Shown here: one piece after another, positions 9,378-18,099 of the stretch
Position numbering within the stretch: the first letter of the stretch is position 1
How the letters are laid out: every line of letters starts with the position of its first letter
Origin: Maribellus comscasis
GTDB lineage: Bacteria; Bacteroidota; Bacteroidia; Bacteroidales; Prolixibacteraceae
NCBI RefSeq assembly: GCF_009762775.1
Contig: NZ_CP046401.1
Location: forward strand, 2,356,001 to 2,420,000
Length of the DNA: 64,000 nucleotides
Direction of reading: 5' to 3'
Program-made: the position numbers and the translations under genes
Notes under the pieces: model-generated
Told to the model about the DNA's origin: nothing
The model's input: only the letters and a program-made list of their open reading frames with translations
The model's database searches: none

Positions 9378-9809
9378 TTAGTAAACCCGGAGCGTAGTGT
9401 TGTCGAGATAAGAAACCTGGTAAGATCTCAACGGACGACTAGCTGGCCCATCTGACGGATATCCTCCCCCAATCAATATAAACTGGGAGTCGCAGCATTC
9501 ACAGGTTCCTAAAACACCTTCATTCCTTAGCCTGCAGGTACTACTCACTTCATAGGAACACGTTGCGTCAAAAGCATAATAGGTCCCCGGAAGCTCACAG
9601 TACACAATTACTCCGCCAAAACCGACATTGGCAAAAAATACCGAGTTGCCGGGAACTGTTAAGTCATTATAAATATTCAAATTAATCGTGAATGGAACCA
9701 AAACGTTCGGAATAATTCCATCATCCTCTTTGTCGCATGAAATTGAAAACAATACCATTACAACGACAACGACTAAATATTTTGCTCTTTTCCGAAACAA
9801 CTGCTTCAT
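9378..9809 (-). CDS. Rieske-fold-like lipoprotein with replaced His ligands
   Basis: A 143-residue exported protein. Basic residues, a hydrophobic stretch (11-22) and Cys25 in FSISC suggest a lipoprotein signal. The C-terminal half is laid out like a Rieske domain: FDATCSYE in place of box 1 (CTHxGC), TCECCDSQF in place of box 2 (CPCHGS), then GGGYPSDGPASRPLRSY, which closely follows the Rieske end (GPAPRPL). The two cluster His positions are Tyr86 and Cys106, so a normal 2Fe-2S Rieske site cannot form. Cys84, Cys92, Cys103, Cys105 and Cys106 remain and could hold another metal or disulfides. The function is unknown. It is convergent with ahcY. Confidence 0.65.
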   Translation of the reverse strand: MKQLFRKRAKYLVVVVVMVLFSISCDKEDDGIIPNVLVPFTINLNIYNDLTVPGNSVFFANVGFGGVIVYCELPGTYYAFDATCSYEVSSTCRLRNEGVLGTCECCDSQFILIGGGYPSDGPASRPLRSYQVSYLDNTTLRVY

Positions 9810-9868
9810 TTTATTTAATTTTACTTAAAACTTCAAAGTAAACCATTTATTATATTAATTTTGAGTTT

Positions 9869-10276
9869 ATGGATGATTTAATTGTTATAATACTAACGCT
9901 GATTGTAGCTGTTGTTGGTACGATTGGCCAAATTAAAAAGAAGAAACAGCCACAGCCCGAATCCGGAACAGAGGAACAAAATTCTTCAGATAACTTCTGG
10001 GACGTTTTGGAAGATTTTGGTGATAAGCCTTCGAACCCGAAACCAGGAGAAACGGAATATGAACCGGAAACAATTGAAGAAAAGCCCATTGTGAATCAAC
10101 AATATACTTTTAAAGCTGAAAACGAGGGCAAGGATTCGGTTTTAAAAAAAACCTCATCCATTAAAAATGGAATTAAACAGAACCTGGAAGAAGAAAAAAA
10201 AGAAAACATTTCGAACACTTTTTCATTAAGGAAAGCCGTTATTTACAGCGAGATATTAAACAGAAAATACACTTAA
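9869..10276 (+). CDS. small membrane-anchored protein of unknown function
   Basis: A 135-residue protein with one N-terminal membrane segment (about 3-22, MDDLIVIILTLIVAVVGTIG) followed by a lysine patch (QIKKKKQ), which places the rest in the cytoplasm. The middle is acidic, low in complexity and probably disordered. The end is a compact motif, FSLRKAVIYSEILNRKY, and similar endings occur in other short Bacteroidota proteins as far as I recall. I do not recognise a function. It stands alone between the divergent lipoprotein gene and greA. Confidence 0.7.
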   Translation: MDDLIVIILTLIVAVVGTIGQIKKKKQPQPESGTEEQNSSDNFWDVLEDFGDKPSNPKPGETEYEPETIEEKPIVNQQYTFKAENEGKDSVLKKTSSIKNGIKQNLEEEKKENISNTFSLRKAVIYSEILNRKYT

Positions 10277-10332
10277 TACATTCATTCTTAATAATTTTTA
10301 GGCCAGAAGATTTTTAATTAGAATAAAAAATT

Positions 10333-10340
10333 TAATTTTG
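10333..10340 (+). promoter_or_regulatory. -7 box upstream of greA
   Basis: TAATTTTG matches TAnnTTTG in the 143-bp gap before greA. The expected -33 position is AT-rich without a clear TTG. Confidence 0.45.
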
Positions 10341-10404
10341 CAAAAGGAAGAGTTCTGGAAATCCGGGATTCTTTCTGTTTTTTTTATGTGGTAACAAGAA
10401 AGAA

Positions 10405-10412
10405 AAGGAGGA
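10405..10412 (+). promoter_or_regulatory. strong Shine-Dalgarno sequence of greA
   Basis: AAGGAGGA lies 7 bp before the greA ATG. Such a full anti-16S match is rare in this window, where most genes have AT-rich leaders without one, so greA may be translated unusually efficiently. Confidence 0.6.
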
Positions 10413-10419
10413 TTTAATA

Positions 10420-10893
10420 ATGTCCCAGGTAACATATTTAACACAAGCAGGACTCAATAAACTCAAAAAAGAGCTGGAGCATTTAATAAATGTTGAACGC
10501 CCGGCAATTTCAAAACAAATTGGAGAGGCAATTGAAAAAGGAGATATCTCCGAAAATGCCGAATACGACGCAGCAAAAGATGCCCAGGGAATGTTGGAAG
10601 CAAAAATCTCACAGATTCAGGCAAAAATTGCCAATGCGAGAATTCTTGATGAATCAAAAATTGACACTTCCCAGGTTCAGATACTGAACAAAGTAAAAAT
10701 CAAGAACAAAAAGAATAACGCTACAATGCAGTACACTCTTGTTCCGGATAGTGAATCAAACTTAAAAGAAGGGAAGATCTCGATTAGTACACCTATTGCC
10801 AAAGGTTTGCTTGGAAAAAAAGTAGGCGATGTAGTTGAGATAAAAGTTCCCTCCGGTATTATCCCTTTTGAGATTGTAGAAATTTCGATTTAA
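10420..10893 (+). CDS. greA: transcription elongation factor GreA
   Basis: A 157-residue protein with the family layout: an N-terminal coiled coil (about 1-75, with GDISENAEYDAAKDAQ carrying the acidic tip that enters the RNA polymerase channel) and a C-terminal FKBP-like domain (about 85-157, ending in PSGIIPFEIVEI). It stimulates transcript cleavage by backtracked RNA polymerase. It is separated by one base from the HIT gene, so the two are translationally linked. Confidence 0.96.
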   Translation: MSQVTYLTQAGLNKLKKELEHLINVERPAISKQIGEAIEKGDISENAEYDAAKDAQGMLEAKISQIQAKIANARILDESKIDTSQVQILNKVKIKNKKNNATMQYTLVPDSESNLKEGKISISTPIAKGLLGKKVGDVVEIKVPSGIIPFEIVEISI

Positions 10894-10894
10894 A

Positions 10895-11293
10895 ATGGCA
10901 ACTATTTTTACCAAAATAATAAACGGTGAAATTCCTTCCTACAAAGTAGCGGAAGATAAAAACTTCTTTGCATTTCTGGATATCTCTCCAGTGGCCAAAG
11001 GACATACACTTGTTATTCCTAAAAAAGAAGTTGACTATCTTTTTGACCTTGAAGATGAATTATACGCAGGACTGCAATTGTTTGCCAAAAAAGTAGCTGT
11101 TGGTTTAAAAAAAACCATTCCCTGTGAAAAAGTAGGAGTACTGGTTTTAGGGCTCGAAGTTCCACATGCACATATTCATTTGGCCCCTATGCAAAACGAA
11201 GCTGATATCCTGAATTTTTCAAAAAAACTCAAATTCTCTCCAGAAGAATTTGAATACATCCGAAGACAAATCGCACAAAATATTGAATTATAA
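10895..11293 (+). CDS. HIT family nucleotide-binding protein
   Basis: A 132-residue protein of the histidine triad superfamily. The N-terminal FTKIINGEIPSYKVAED and middle FLDISPVAKGHTLVIPK are family signatures, and the triad H91-x-H93-x-H95 is present in VPHAHIHLAP. These proteins hydrolyse nucleoside phosphoramidates or dinucleotides (Hint-like or Ap4A hydrolase-like). The exact substrate cannot be inferred. It is the second gene of a two-gene unit with greA and ends at a terminator. Confidence 0.92.
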   Translation: MATIFTKIINGEIPSYKVAEDKNFFAFLDISPVAKGHTLVIPKKEVDYLFDLEDELYAGLQLFAKKVAVGLKKTIPCEKVGVLVLGLEVPHAHIHLAPMQNEADILNFSKKLKFSPEEFEYIRRQIAQNIEL

Positions 11294-11312
11294 GCCTGAA
11301 GAAATTCGGGCT
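11293..11312 (+). terminator. terminator of greA-HIT unit
   Basis: AGCCTGAA (11293-11300) and TTCGGGCT (11305-11312) form a hairpin with a GAAA tetraloop and one T-G wobble, followed by six T residues. The hairpin begins at the last base of the stop codon. Confidence 0.88.
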
Positions 11313-11419
11313 TTTTTATTTTCTAATTTTTATCAACATCTCTCAAATCCACTTCCCAAAAACTTTAACTTTACAGGTTCAAAAAGGAATTGAAGGATTA
11401 ATAGAAAAGAGCTTGAAAA

Positions 11420-14400
11420 ATGATTCCATTTACACATCTGCATGTACACTCACAATATTCAATATTAGACGGCGCAGCCAGTGTTAACGATCTGGTAAGT
11501 AAAGCAAAATCTAACGGGATGACGGCATTGGCTCTTACCGACCACGGAACAATGTTTGGAGTCAAGGAGTTTCATTTAAATTGCAAAAAACAGGGAATAA
11601 AACCCATTTTGGGATGTGAGACATATGTGGCATCAAGAACGATAAAAGATAAAAACGACAAAATCGACCGTTCGGGACACCACCTCATTCTTCTGGCCAA
11701 AAATAAAACCGGATACAGAAACCTTGTTAAATTAATATCGATAGCAAATACCGATGGATTTTACTACAAGCCACGAATAGATAAACAATTACTTGAAAAA
11801 TACCGGGAAGGACTAATCATTTCTTCTTCGTGTTTGGGAGGTGAAATTCCAAACCTATTGATGAACAACCATATAGCTGATGCCGAAAATTCGATTCAGT
11901 GGTTTAAAAGTATTTTTGGCGAAGACTACTATCTTGAACTTCAGCGCCACCCGGCAGAGATGCCTCAGCAACGGGAAGATGTATATGACAGGCAGGTGGA
12001 GGTAAACAAACTCATCCTTCCACTGGCAAAAAAATATGGTGTTAAAGTAATTGCTACAAACGATGTACATTTCACCAATGCTGAAGACGCCGATGCACAT
12101 GATTTGCTGATCTGCTTAAATACCGGAAAGGATGTTGACGACCCAAACAGGATGCGCTACACCAAACAGGAATGGTTCAAAACTCAGGAAGAGATGAATG
12201 AGCTGTTTGGCGACATCCCCGAGGCACTAGCCAATACGGCTGATATTGTTGGGAAAATAGAAGAGTTTGAATTGGATTCGGCTCCTATTATGCCCATTTT
12301 TCCTATTCCCGAAGAATTTGGTACGGAAGATGAATTAAAAAAAGAATACCCGGAAGAAAAACTAATTGAAGAGTTTGGAGAGAACGCATTTAACAGGCTG
12401 GGGGGCTACGAAAAAGTAATCAGAGTTAAACTGGAATCGGCGTATCTGCGCCATCTTACGTTTGAAGGTGCAAAAGAAAGATACGGCGATCCTATGCCGG
12501 AACACGTAACAACCCGTTTGGAGTTTGAGTTAAACACCATTAAACAAATGGGGTACCCCGGATATTTCCTTATTACACAAGACTTTATAAATGCAGCTCG
12601 CGAAATGGGAGTATTGGTAGGGCCAGGACGTGGTTCAGCTGCAGGTGCTGCCGTTTCCTATTCCACCGGGATTACCAACATCGACCCGATAAAGTATGAT
12701 CTTCTCTTCGAGCGTTTTCTGAATCCCGACCGTATTTCACTTCCTGATGTGGATATTGACTTTGATGATGACGGGCGCCAGTTGGTTTTGGAATACGTTA
12801 CTAAAAAGTACGGACACGATAAGGTAGCACACATATGTACCTTTGGAACGATGGCCACAAAACTGGCTATCCGAGATGTCGCCAGAGTTTTGAAATTACC
12901 TCTCCCCGAAGCGGATCGGTTAGCGAAACTTGTTCCCGAGGCTCCGAAAATGACCTTTGAAAAGGCTTTCAAAGAAAGCAACGACCTAAAACAGGAAAAA
13001 AATTCGGCAAATCCTTTGGTTGCAAAAACCATTAAGTTTGCTGAAACACTTGAAGGCTCGGTTCGCCAAACCGGTGTTCACGCCTGCGGAATCCTAATCA
13101 GCCGCGACCCGCTAACCGACCATATCCCGTTAATGCCCACAAAAGATGAGGAAACACTCCCTACAACTCAATACGACGGAAGGTACGTAGAAAGCATTGG
13201 GCTGTTAAAAATGGATTTTCTTGGCTTAAAAACACTTTCCATTATTAAGGAAGCCCTTGAAAATATTAAACTTTCAAAAGGAATTGAGGTAGATATTGAA
13301 AATATTCCGTGGGATGATGAAAAAACCTTCGAACTTTTTAGCCACGGTGAAACCACTGCTATCTTCCAGTTTGAATCGGACGGAATGAAAAAACATCTTC
13401 GCGATTTGAAACCCAACCGTTTTGAAGATCTTGTTGCGATGAATGCATTGTATCGCCCGGGTCCAATGGAATACATTCCGAGTTACATTGCCAGGAAACA
13501 CGGTCGGCAAAAAGTCGACTACGACTTGCCAATGATGGAGAAATACCTGAGCGATACATATGGTATTACAGTATTCCAGGAACAGGTGATGTTACTCTCA
13601 CGCTTGCTTGCCGGATTTACCAGAGGTGACTCTGACACCCTGCGTAAAGCTATGGGGAAAAAGCAAAAAGCGGTAATGGATAAACTTAAGGTAAAGTTTC
13701 AGGAAGGTTGTAAAGCCAACTTTCAGTTTGTGGATGAATGTAAGTTGAAGGGGAAAAAACCCGATGATGTAATCGAAAAAATATGGAAAGACTGGGAGGC
13801 TTTTGCTTCCTACGCATTCAACAAATCACATTCAGTTTGTTATGCTTATATTGCTTACCAAACCGGTTATTTGAAAGCACATTTCCCGGCTGAATTTATG
13901 GCTGCCAACTTGAGCCGGAACCTCAACAATATTACGGACATCACCAAATTAATGACCGAGTGCAACCGCATGAAATTGCATGTTTTAGGGCCGGATGTGA
14001 ACGAAAGTTTTATAAAATTTACTGCCAACAAAGATGGGGATATTCGTTTCGGAATGGGCGCCATCAAAGGTGTTGGAGCAGGTGCTGCCAAAGACATAAT
14101 CACCGCGCGTGAAAAAAATGGTGAGTTTAAAACCATTTACGATTTTGTCGAAAATGTAAATCTGCAAACCGTAAATAAAAAGAATCTTGAAGGGCTTGCG
14201 ACAGCCGGGGCATTTGATAACTTAGACAGGATAAAACGAAGTAGCTTTTTTGCAGGAGAAGATGAAAATGATCCTACCACTTTTATCGAAAAACTTATCA
14301 AATACGGGAACAGAATTCAAAGTGAAAACCAGAGCATGCAGCAAAGTTTATTTGGCGGAACGGGAAGTGCTTCTGTAATTAAGAAACCCGATATTCCGCA

Positions 14401-15067
14401 AATAAATGAATGGCCAAAACTTGTTTTTCTGGAAAAAGAAAAAAACCTCATCGGGATTTATCTAAGCTCCCACCCCCTCGACGATTACAAGCTTGAACTT
14501 GAGAATTTTTGCTCACGCGAAGTCGCCCTAAAAGATTTAAATAACGATATTGAGAAATACAAAAACCGAGACCTAATCTTTGGTGGTATGGTAACTGCTG
14601 CAAGGGAAGGAACATCAAAAAACGGAAATCCTTACAGTACATTAACCTTATCAGATTATACAGATTCTTATGAAATGTTTTTCTTCGGACAAGACTATGT
14701 AAACTTCCATAATTATTGTAAATCAGGATTATTCATCATGGTAAAAGGTACTGTAAAACAAAGATTTGGAAGCGAATATTATGAATTCAAGGTATCGCAG
14801 ATTGAATTACTTTCCGAAGTGCGAAAAAATTACATTAAAAGCGTAACCATTAACATGCCATTACATCATTTGAATGAACGAACAGTGGGGGAAATTGAAC
14901 TTCTTGCAAAAAACAATAAAGGAAAAGCATTGTTAAGATTTAATGTTTACGACACCGAAAACAATATGCAGATAGAACTGTTTTCAAGAAATACTAAAAT
15001 TAATTTTAGCGACAATTTCCTAAAGTTTTTTGAAAAAATACCGGACATTGGATATAGAATTAATTAG
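11420..15067 (+). CDS. dnaE: DNA polymerase III subunit alpha
   Basis: A 1215-residue replicative polymerase of the DnaE1 type. The N-terminal PHP domain begins FTHLHVHSQYSILDGA and contains LALTDHGTMFG. The polymerase core includes GPGRGSAAGAAVSY and the metal-binding Asp motif PDVDIDFDDDGR, followed by the ALYRPGPMEYIPSYIARKHG segment and FNKSHSVCYAYIAYQTGYLK. The C-terminal third has a helix-hairpin-helix region (GMGAIKGVGAGAAKDI) and an OB fold. The PHP histidines are retained, so exonuclease or structural zinc binding is possible. It precedes trxA, whose promoter begins inside its last codons. Confidence 0.98.
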   Translation: MIPFTHLHVHSQYSILDGAASVNDLVSKAKSNGMTALALTDHGTMFGVKEFHLNCKKQGIKPILGCETYVASRTIKDKNDKIDRSGHHLILLAKNKTGYRNLVKLISIANTDGFYYKPRIDKQLLEKYREGLIISSSCLGGEIPNLLMNNHIADAENSIQWFKSIFGEDYYLELQRHPAEMPQQREDVYDRQVEVNKLILPLAKKYGVKVIATNDVHFTNAEDADAHDLLICLNTGKDVDDPNRMRYTKQEWFKTQEEMNELFGDIPEALANTADIVGKIEEFELDSAPIMPIFPIPEEFGTEDELKKEYPEEKLIEEFGENAFNRLGGYEKVIRVKLESAYLRHLTFEGAKERYGDPMPEHVTTRLEFELNTIKQMGYPGYFLITQDFINAAREMGVLVGPGRGSAAGAAVSYSTGITNIDPIKYDLLFERFLNPDRISLPDVDIDFDDDGRQLVLEYVTKKYGHDKVAHICTFGTMATKLAIRDVARVLKLPLPEADRLAKLVPEAPKMTFEKAFKESNDLKQEKNSANPLVAKTIKFAETLEGSVRQTGVHACGILISRDPLTDHIPLMPTKDEETLPTTQYDGRYVESIGLLKMDFLGLKTLSIIKEALENIKLSKGIEVDIENIPWDDEKTFELFSHGETTAIFQFESDGMKKHLRDLKPNRFEDLVAMNALYRPGPMEYIPSYIARKHGRQKVDYDLPMMEKYLSDTYGITVFQEQVMLLSRLLAGFTRGDSDTLRKAMGKKQKAVMDKLKVKFQEGCKANFQFVDECKLKGKKPDDVIEKIWKDWEAFASYAFNKSHSVCYAYIAYQTGYLKAHFPAEFMAANLSRNLNNITDITKLMTECNRMKLHVLGPDVNESFIKFTANKDGDIRFGMGAIKGVGAGAAKDIITAREKNGEFKTIYDFVENVNLQTVNKKNLEGLATAGAFDNLDRIKRSSFFAGEDENDPTTFIEKLIKYGNRIQSENQSMQQSLFGGTGSASVIKKPDIPQINEWPKLVFLEKEKNLIGIYLSSHPLDDYKLELENFCSREVALKDLNNDIEKYKNRDLIFGGMVTAAREGTSKNGNPYSTLTLSDYTDSYEMFFFGQDYVNFHNYCKSGLFIMVKGTVKQRFGSEYYEFKVSQIELLSEVRKNYIKSVTINMPLHHLNERTVGEIELLAKNNKGKALLRFNVYDTENNMQIELFSRNTKINFSDNFLKFFEKIPDIGYRIN

Positions 15068-15076
15068 TTAATTTTG
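15048..15076 (+). promoter_or_regulatory. promoter for trxA overlapping the dnaE end
   Basis: TTG at 15048-15050 and TAATTTTG at 15069-15076 are 18 bp apart. The -33 element is inside the dnaE coding sequence and the -7 box begins just past its stop codon. Confidence 0.7.
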
Positions 15077-15117
15077 TAAACTCAAATAAAAATAATAACC
15101 ATTAAAATAGTAGAATT

Positions 15118-15435
15118 ATGGCCATAGAAATTACCGATGCCAATTTTGAAGATTTGGTAGTAAAATCTGAAAAACCAGTTATGATTGACTTTTGGGCGGT
15201 TTGGTGCGGTCCTTGCCGAATGATTGCCCCCATTGTTGAAGAAATGTCTGGTGAATATGAAGGTAAGGCAGTGATTGGAAAAGTTGATGTTGATTCCAAT
15301 CCGGGCGTTGCTATGAAATACGGTATCAGAAATATTCCGACTGTACTTTTTGTTAAAGGAGGAGAAGTTGCTGACAAACAAGTAGGTGCCGCTCCAAAAC
15401 AGGTATTTACTCAAAAATTGGACGCACTATTGTAA
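15118..15435 (+). CDS. trxA: thioredoxin
   Basis: A 105-residue cytosolic thioredoxin with the active site FWAVWCGPCRM (Cys30 and Cys33), the buried Asp in VMIDFWA, the cis-Pro loop RNIPTVLFVKGG and the C-terminal helix. It keeps cytoplasmic disulfides reduced with thioredoxin reductase. Length and motifs are standard. It ends 18 bp before a palindromic repeat that may also stop transcription. Confidence 0.97.
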   Translation: MAIEITDANFEDLVVKSEKPVMIDFWAVWCGPCRMIAPIVEEMSGEYEGKAVIGKVDVDSNPGVAMKYGIRNIPTVLFVKGGEVADKQVGAAPKQVFTQKLDALL

Positions 15436-15453
15436 AATATTTATTTTGATTCG

Positions 15454-15543
15454 CTGTCATTTCGAATGAGGAGTCCCGGATATCAGGGAAGAAATCGGCT
15501 TATAGTAAAACAGATTTCTTTTTGTACTTCATCGAAATGACAG
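15454..15543. repeat. 90-bp imperfect palindromic repeat (MITE/REP-like)
   Basis: The outer arms CTGTCATTTCGAATGAG (15454-15470) and CTTCATCGAAATGACAG (15527-15543) are inverted copies of each other apart from an extra base and a final mismatch. Inside them AGAAATC (15490-15496) and GATTTCT (15513-15519) form a second inverted pair. The GTCATTTCGA...AGAAATC...GATTTCT...TCGAAATGAC scheme resembles intergenic palindromes I know to be scattered in many Bacteroidota genomes. Only one copy is in this window. It lies between trxA and the DUF58 gene and overlaps the possible starts of the latter. Confidence 0.75.
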
Positions 15544-16490
15544 TTTTCTTTTATGTTATTTTGAAAAACATTTTCGACATAGAACAATTTCATCAGTTCG
15601 ACAATCTGCCATTGATTGCGCACGAGGTGGTTGAAGGTTTTATTACCGGATTGCACCGAAGTCCGTTTCATGGATTTTCGGTAGAATTTGCAGAACACCG
15701 TTTATATAACCAGGGAGAATCGACCAAACACATCGACTGGAAGTTGTTTGCACGTACCGACAAGCTTTTTGTAAAACAATACGAAGAAGAAACCAACCTG
15801 CGTTGTCAACTGGTTATCGACACCTCGTCATCTATGCTTTTCCCTTATTCAAAAGGAAAGAAACATCTGCAAAATAAACTGGCTTTTTCAGTCTACACCG
15901 CAGCCGCACTAATTTATCTGATGCGAAAACAACGCGATGCAGTGGGATTAACACTTTTTTCTGACGAAATTGAATTTCATACCACTCCCCGTATTTCATC
16001 TGTAAATGCAGAGTTAATGTATGGGAAACTGTCAAATCTGGTAAAACCGGAAAACGCAAATCTTCGGAAAAATACCAATACAACGGATGTGTTGCATCAA
16101 ATCGCTGAAAATATTCATAAACGTTCGCTGGTCATTATTTTCTCTGACATGCTCGACAATCAAAAAACCGATGAACTTTTTTCAGCCCTTCAACATTTAC
16201 GTTACAACAAACACGAGGTGATTCTTTTTCATGTTACCGATCATACATTGGAAAGAGAATTTGATTTCAATAACCGTCCGCATAAATTTGTGGATTTAGA
16301 AAGCGGACACACCATAAAATTGAATCCGTGGGAAGTAAAAAATCATTACGTTTCTACTGTAAAAACATATTTCGAAGACTTAAAAGTAAAATGTGGTCAA
16401 TATCAAATTGATTTGGCTGAAGCCGACATCAACAAAGATTTTCAGGAAGTTTTGCTTTCATATTTGGTAAAAAGAAAAAAGCTGTATTAA
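15537..16490 (+). CDS. DUF58 domain-containing protein
   Basis: A protein of about 317 residues with the DUF58 layout: FITGLHRSPFHGFSVEFAEHR, LYNQGESTKHIDWKLFARTDKLFVKQYEEE and a von Willebrand factor A-like part with LVIDTSSSML (a MIDAS-type DxSxS). Members are usually encoded with a MoxR ATPase and VWA proteins and are linked to chaperone-like envelope functions, but no such partners lie here. The start is doubtful. ATG 15537 is inside the palindromic repeat, TTG 15522 is further upstream, and TTG 15561 would give MKNIFDIEQFHQF, which best fits homologues as I recall them. Confidence 0.88.
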   Translation: MTVFFYVILKNIFDIEQFHQFDNLPLIAHEVVEGFITGLHRSPFHGFSVEFAEHRLYNQGESTKHIDWKLFARTDKLFVKQYEEETNLRCQLVIDTSSSMLFPYSKGKKHLQNKLAFSVYTAAALIYLMRKQRDAVGLTLFSDEIEFHTTPRISSVNAELMYGKLSNLVKPENANLRKNTNTTDVLHQIAENIHKRSLVIIFSDMLDNQKTDELFSALQHLRYNKHEVILFHVTDHTLEREFDFNNRPHKFVDLESGHTIKLNPWEVKNHYVSTVKTYFEDLKVKCGQYQIDLAEADINKDFQEVLLSYLVKRKKLY

Positions 16491-16698
16491 ATACAACAAA
16501 AATCCTGATAATTTTCAAGATTAATATATTTAAAATAAGACTCATTATATGAGTCCATCCATGTTTTAGGAGCTTTTGCTTTTTTGTTTTTCCATTTTAT
16601 TTCGTAACCCAAAAGTTTACCATCTCCCTGTTCAACAAAATCAAGCTCAGCACCAGTATATGTTCTCCAGAAGTATGTATTTACATGATGGCGCAAAT
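16487..16698 (-). pseudogene. C-terminal fragment of AAA/DUF4143 ATPase cut by IS element
   Basis: The minus strand encodes LRHHVNTYFWRTYTGAELDF followed by VEQGDGKLLGYEIKWKNKKA and ends at a stop at 16489-16487. This is the nuclease-like C-terminal part (DUF4143) of the ATPase whose main body is at 18340-19128. The IS element at 16704-18344 separates the two. Removing it and one copy of the 5-bp duplication restores a continuous frame reading ERLKRNAYLRHHVNTYFW across the junction, so the gene was intact at this point before the insertion. No start codon of its own is plausible. Confidence 0.9.
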
Positions 16699-16730
16699 AT
16701 GCACCTAAAATCCGTAAGTTTTAGTTAATA

Positions 16731-16769
16731 AAAGCTGTAAAACTATTCAAATGAACACTTTACAGCTTT
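16731..16769 (+). other. perfect inverted repeat in the IS leader
   Basis: AAAGCTGTAAA (16731-16741) and TTTACAGCTTT (16759-16769) are exact inverted copies separated by 17 bp, between the left IS end and the transposase start. Hairpins at this place in other IS elements block translation from read-through transcripts or terminate incoming transcription. That role is inferred here. Confidence 0.6.
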
Positions 16770-16809
16770 AGTACTATCACCTAATTTGGTGTTGCTATAT
16801 AATACCATT

Positions 16810-18099
16810 ATGAAAGTACTAAAAAGTAAAGCATTATCACCCTTTGGTGGATTAAACTTTGTATTAGAAGAATTTACAAACCTCGGACTTGAAAGTTTAC
16901 TTCGCCAGTATTTACCAGCATTAGCTAATCAATCTCAATATTCATGGAAGGATATTTTCTTCACCTATTGGGCACTGTTCTTTTGCGGAGGGGATTGTGC
17001 CGAAGATGTTGAAATTAACTTAAGGCCTGTCCTTTCCAATAATCCCTTTTTATCTGTTCCTAGTGCAGACCGTTTACTGGAAAGACTTAAAAACCTTGCC
17101 ACCCCTGTTGACAAAGTGCTGAAAAAGAGAAGCAAAGTCGTTAATGAGCTAAGTTATAATGATAAAATGAATGCCTTAAATATCAAGTTATTAAAGAGAC
17201 TTAAAGCTTTCAAAGTAAAGAATCTCGTATTAGATTATGACAACACATTTGTTTACACCCAAAAATCTGATGCCAAGAGAACATATACCAAGCATTTTGG
17301 TTATTGCCCGGGAGTTGGGTTAATTGGAAATAAAGTAGTTTATGTAGAAAATCGTAATGGGAATTGCGCTCCTCATAATTTACAAGAAGATACACTTGAA
17401 CGGATGTTCCTGCTATTGAAGGATAACCAAATCGAAATAAAATCCTTTCGTGCAGATGCTGCATCATACCGGTTCGTAACAATCAATACCGTCAATAAGC
17501 ACGTCGACAAGTTTTATATACGGGCTACCGTTAATGACCGTGTATGTGAAGCAATAAATAAAATTACCGAATGGAAAAAAATAAAAGTGGACGACAGTAT
17601 TTATTTGCGGGGTAGCGTTCTGTTTACACCTTTTACAAATACGGCAAGAAGACTTAAACAAAAGCATTTACTAAAAGAATATCGTTTAGTCGTAACTAAA
17701 GAAGCAAGACGTGACGGGCAACTTAACCTATTTACAGGGGAAGCCTACAACTATAGCCCCATACTAACCAACGACTTTGATAAGACTGACGATGAGGTGG
17801 TTATTTTTTATAACCAAAGGGGGAAAGAAGAGCGTGAATTTGATGTACTAAAAAACGACTTCGGTTGGAATAAACTCCCTTTCTCGAAAATGGAACAAAA
17901 TACCGTATTCCTGATAATGGCAGCCATGGGACGGAACCTATACGATTACATTATACATGAATTCTCTATACGCTATAAAAATCTTAAGCCAAACTTCAGA
18001 ATAAAAAAGTTCATTTTCAGGTTTGTCTGCATTCCTGCAAAATGGGTCAGGACCGGAAGGGAAATTAAATTACGTCTTTATGGGAGCATCCCAACTTAA
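16810..18099 (+). CDS. IS1380-family transposase
   Basis: The ATG at 16810 gives a 429-residue protein beginning MKVLKSKALSPFGGLNFVLE. An upstream in-frame TTG at 16786 is less likely. The DDE domain shows LDYDNTFVYTQK (first Asp), SFRADAASYRF (second Asp) and a C-terminal segment YNQRGKEEREFDVLKNDFGW with the Glu, followed by LPFSKMEQNTVFLIMAAMGRNLY. These are typical of IS1380 transposases known from Bacteroides. The frame is uninterrupted, so the element may be active. Confidence 0.94.
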   Translation: MKVLKSKALSPFGGLNFVLEEFTNLGLESLLRQYLPALANQSQYSWKDIFFTYWALFFCGGDCAEDVEINLRPVLSNNPFLSVPSADRLLERLKNLATPVDKVLKKRSKVVNELSYNDKMNALNIKLLKRLKAFKVKNLVLDYDNTFVYTQKSDAKRTYTKHFGYCPGVGLIGNKVVYVENRNGNCAPHNLQEDTLERMFLLLKDNQIEIKSFRADAASYRFVTINTVNKHVDKFYIRATVNDRVCEAINKITEWKKIKVDDSIYLRGSVLFTPFTNTARRLKQKHLLKEYRLVVTKEARRDGQLNLFTGEAYNYSPILTNDFDKTDDEVVIFYNQRGKEEREFDVLKNDFGWNKLPFSKMEQNTVFLIMAAMGRNLYDYIIHEFSIRYKNLKPNFRIKKFIFRFVCIPAKWVRTGREIKLRLYGSIPT

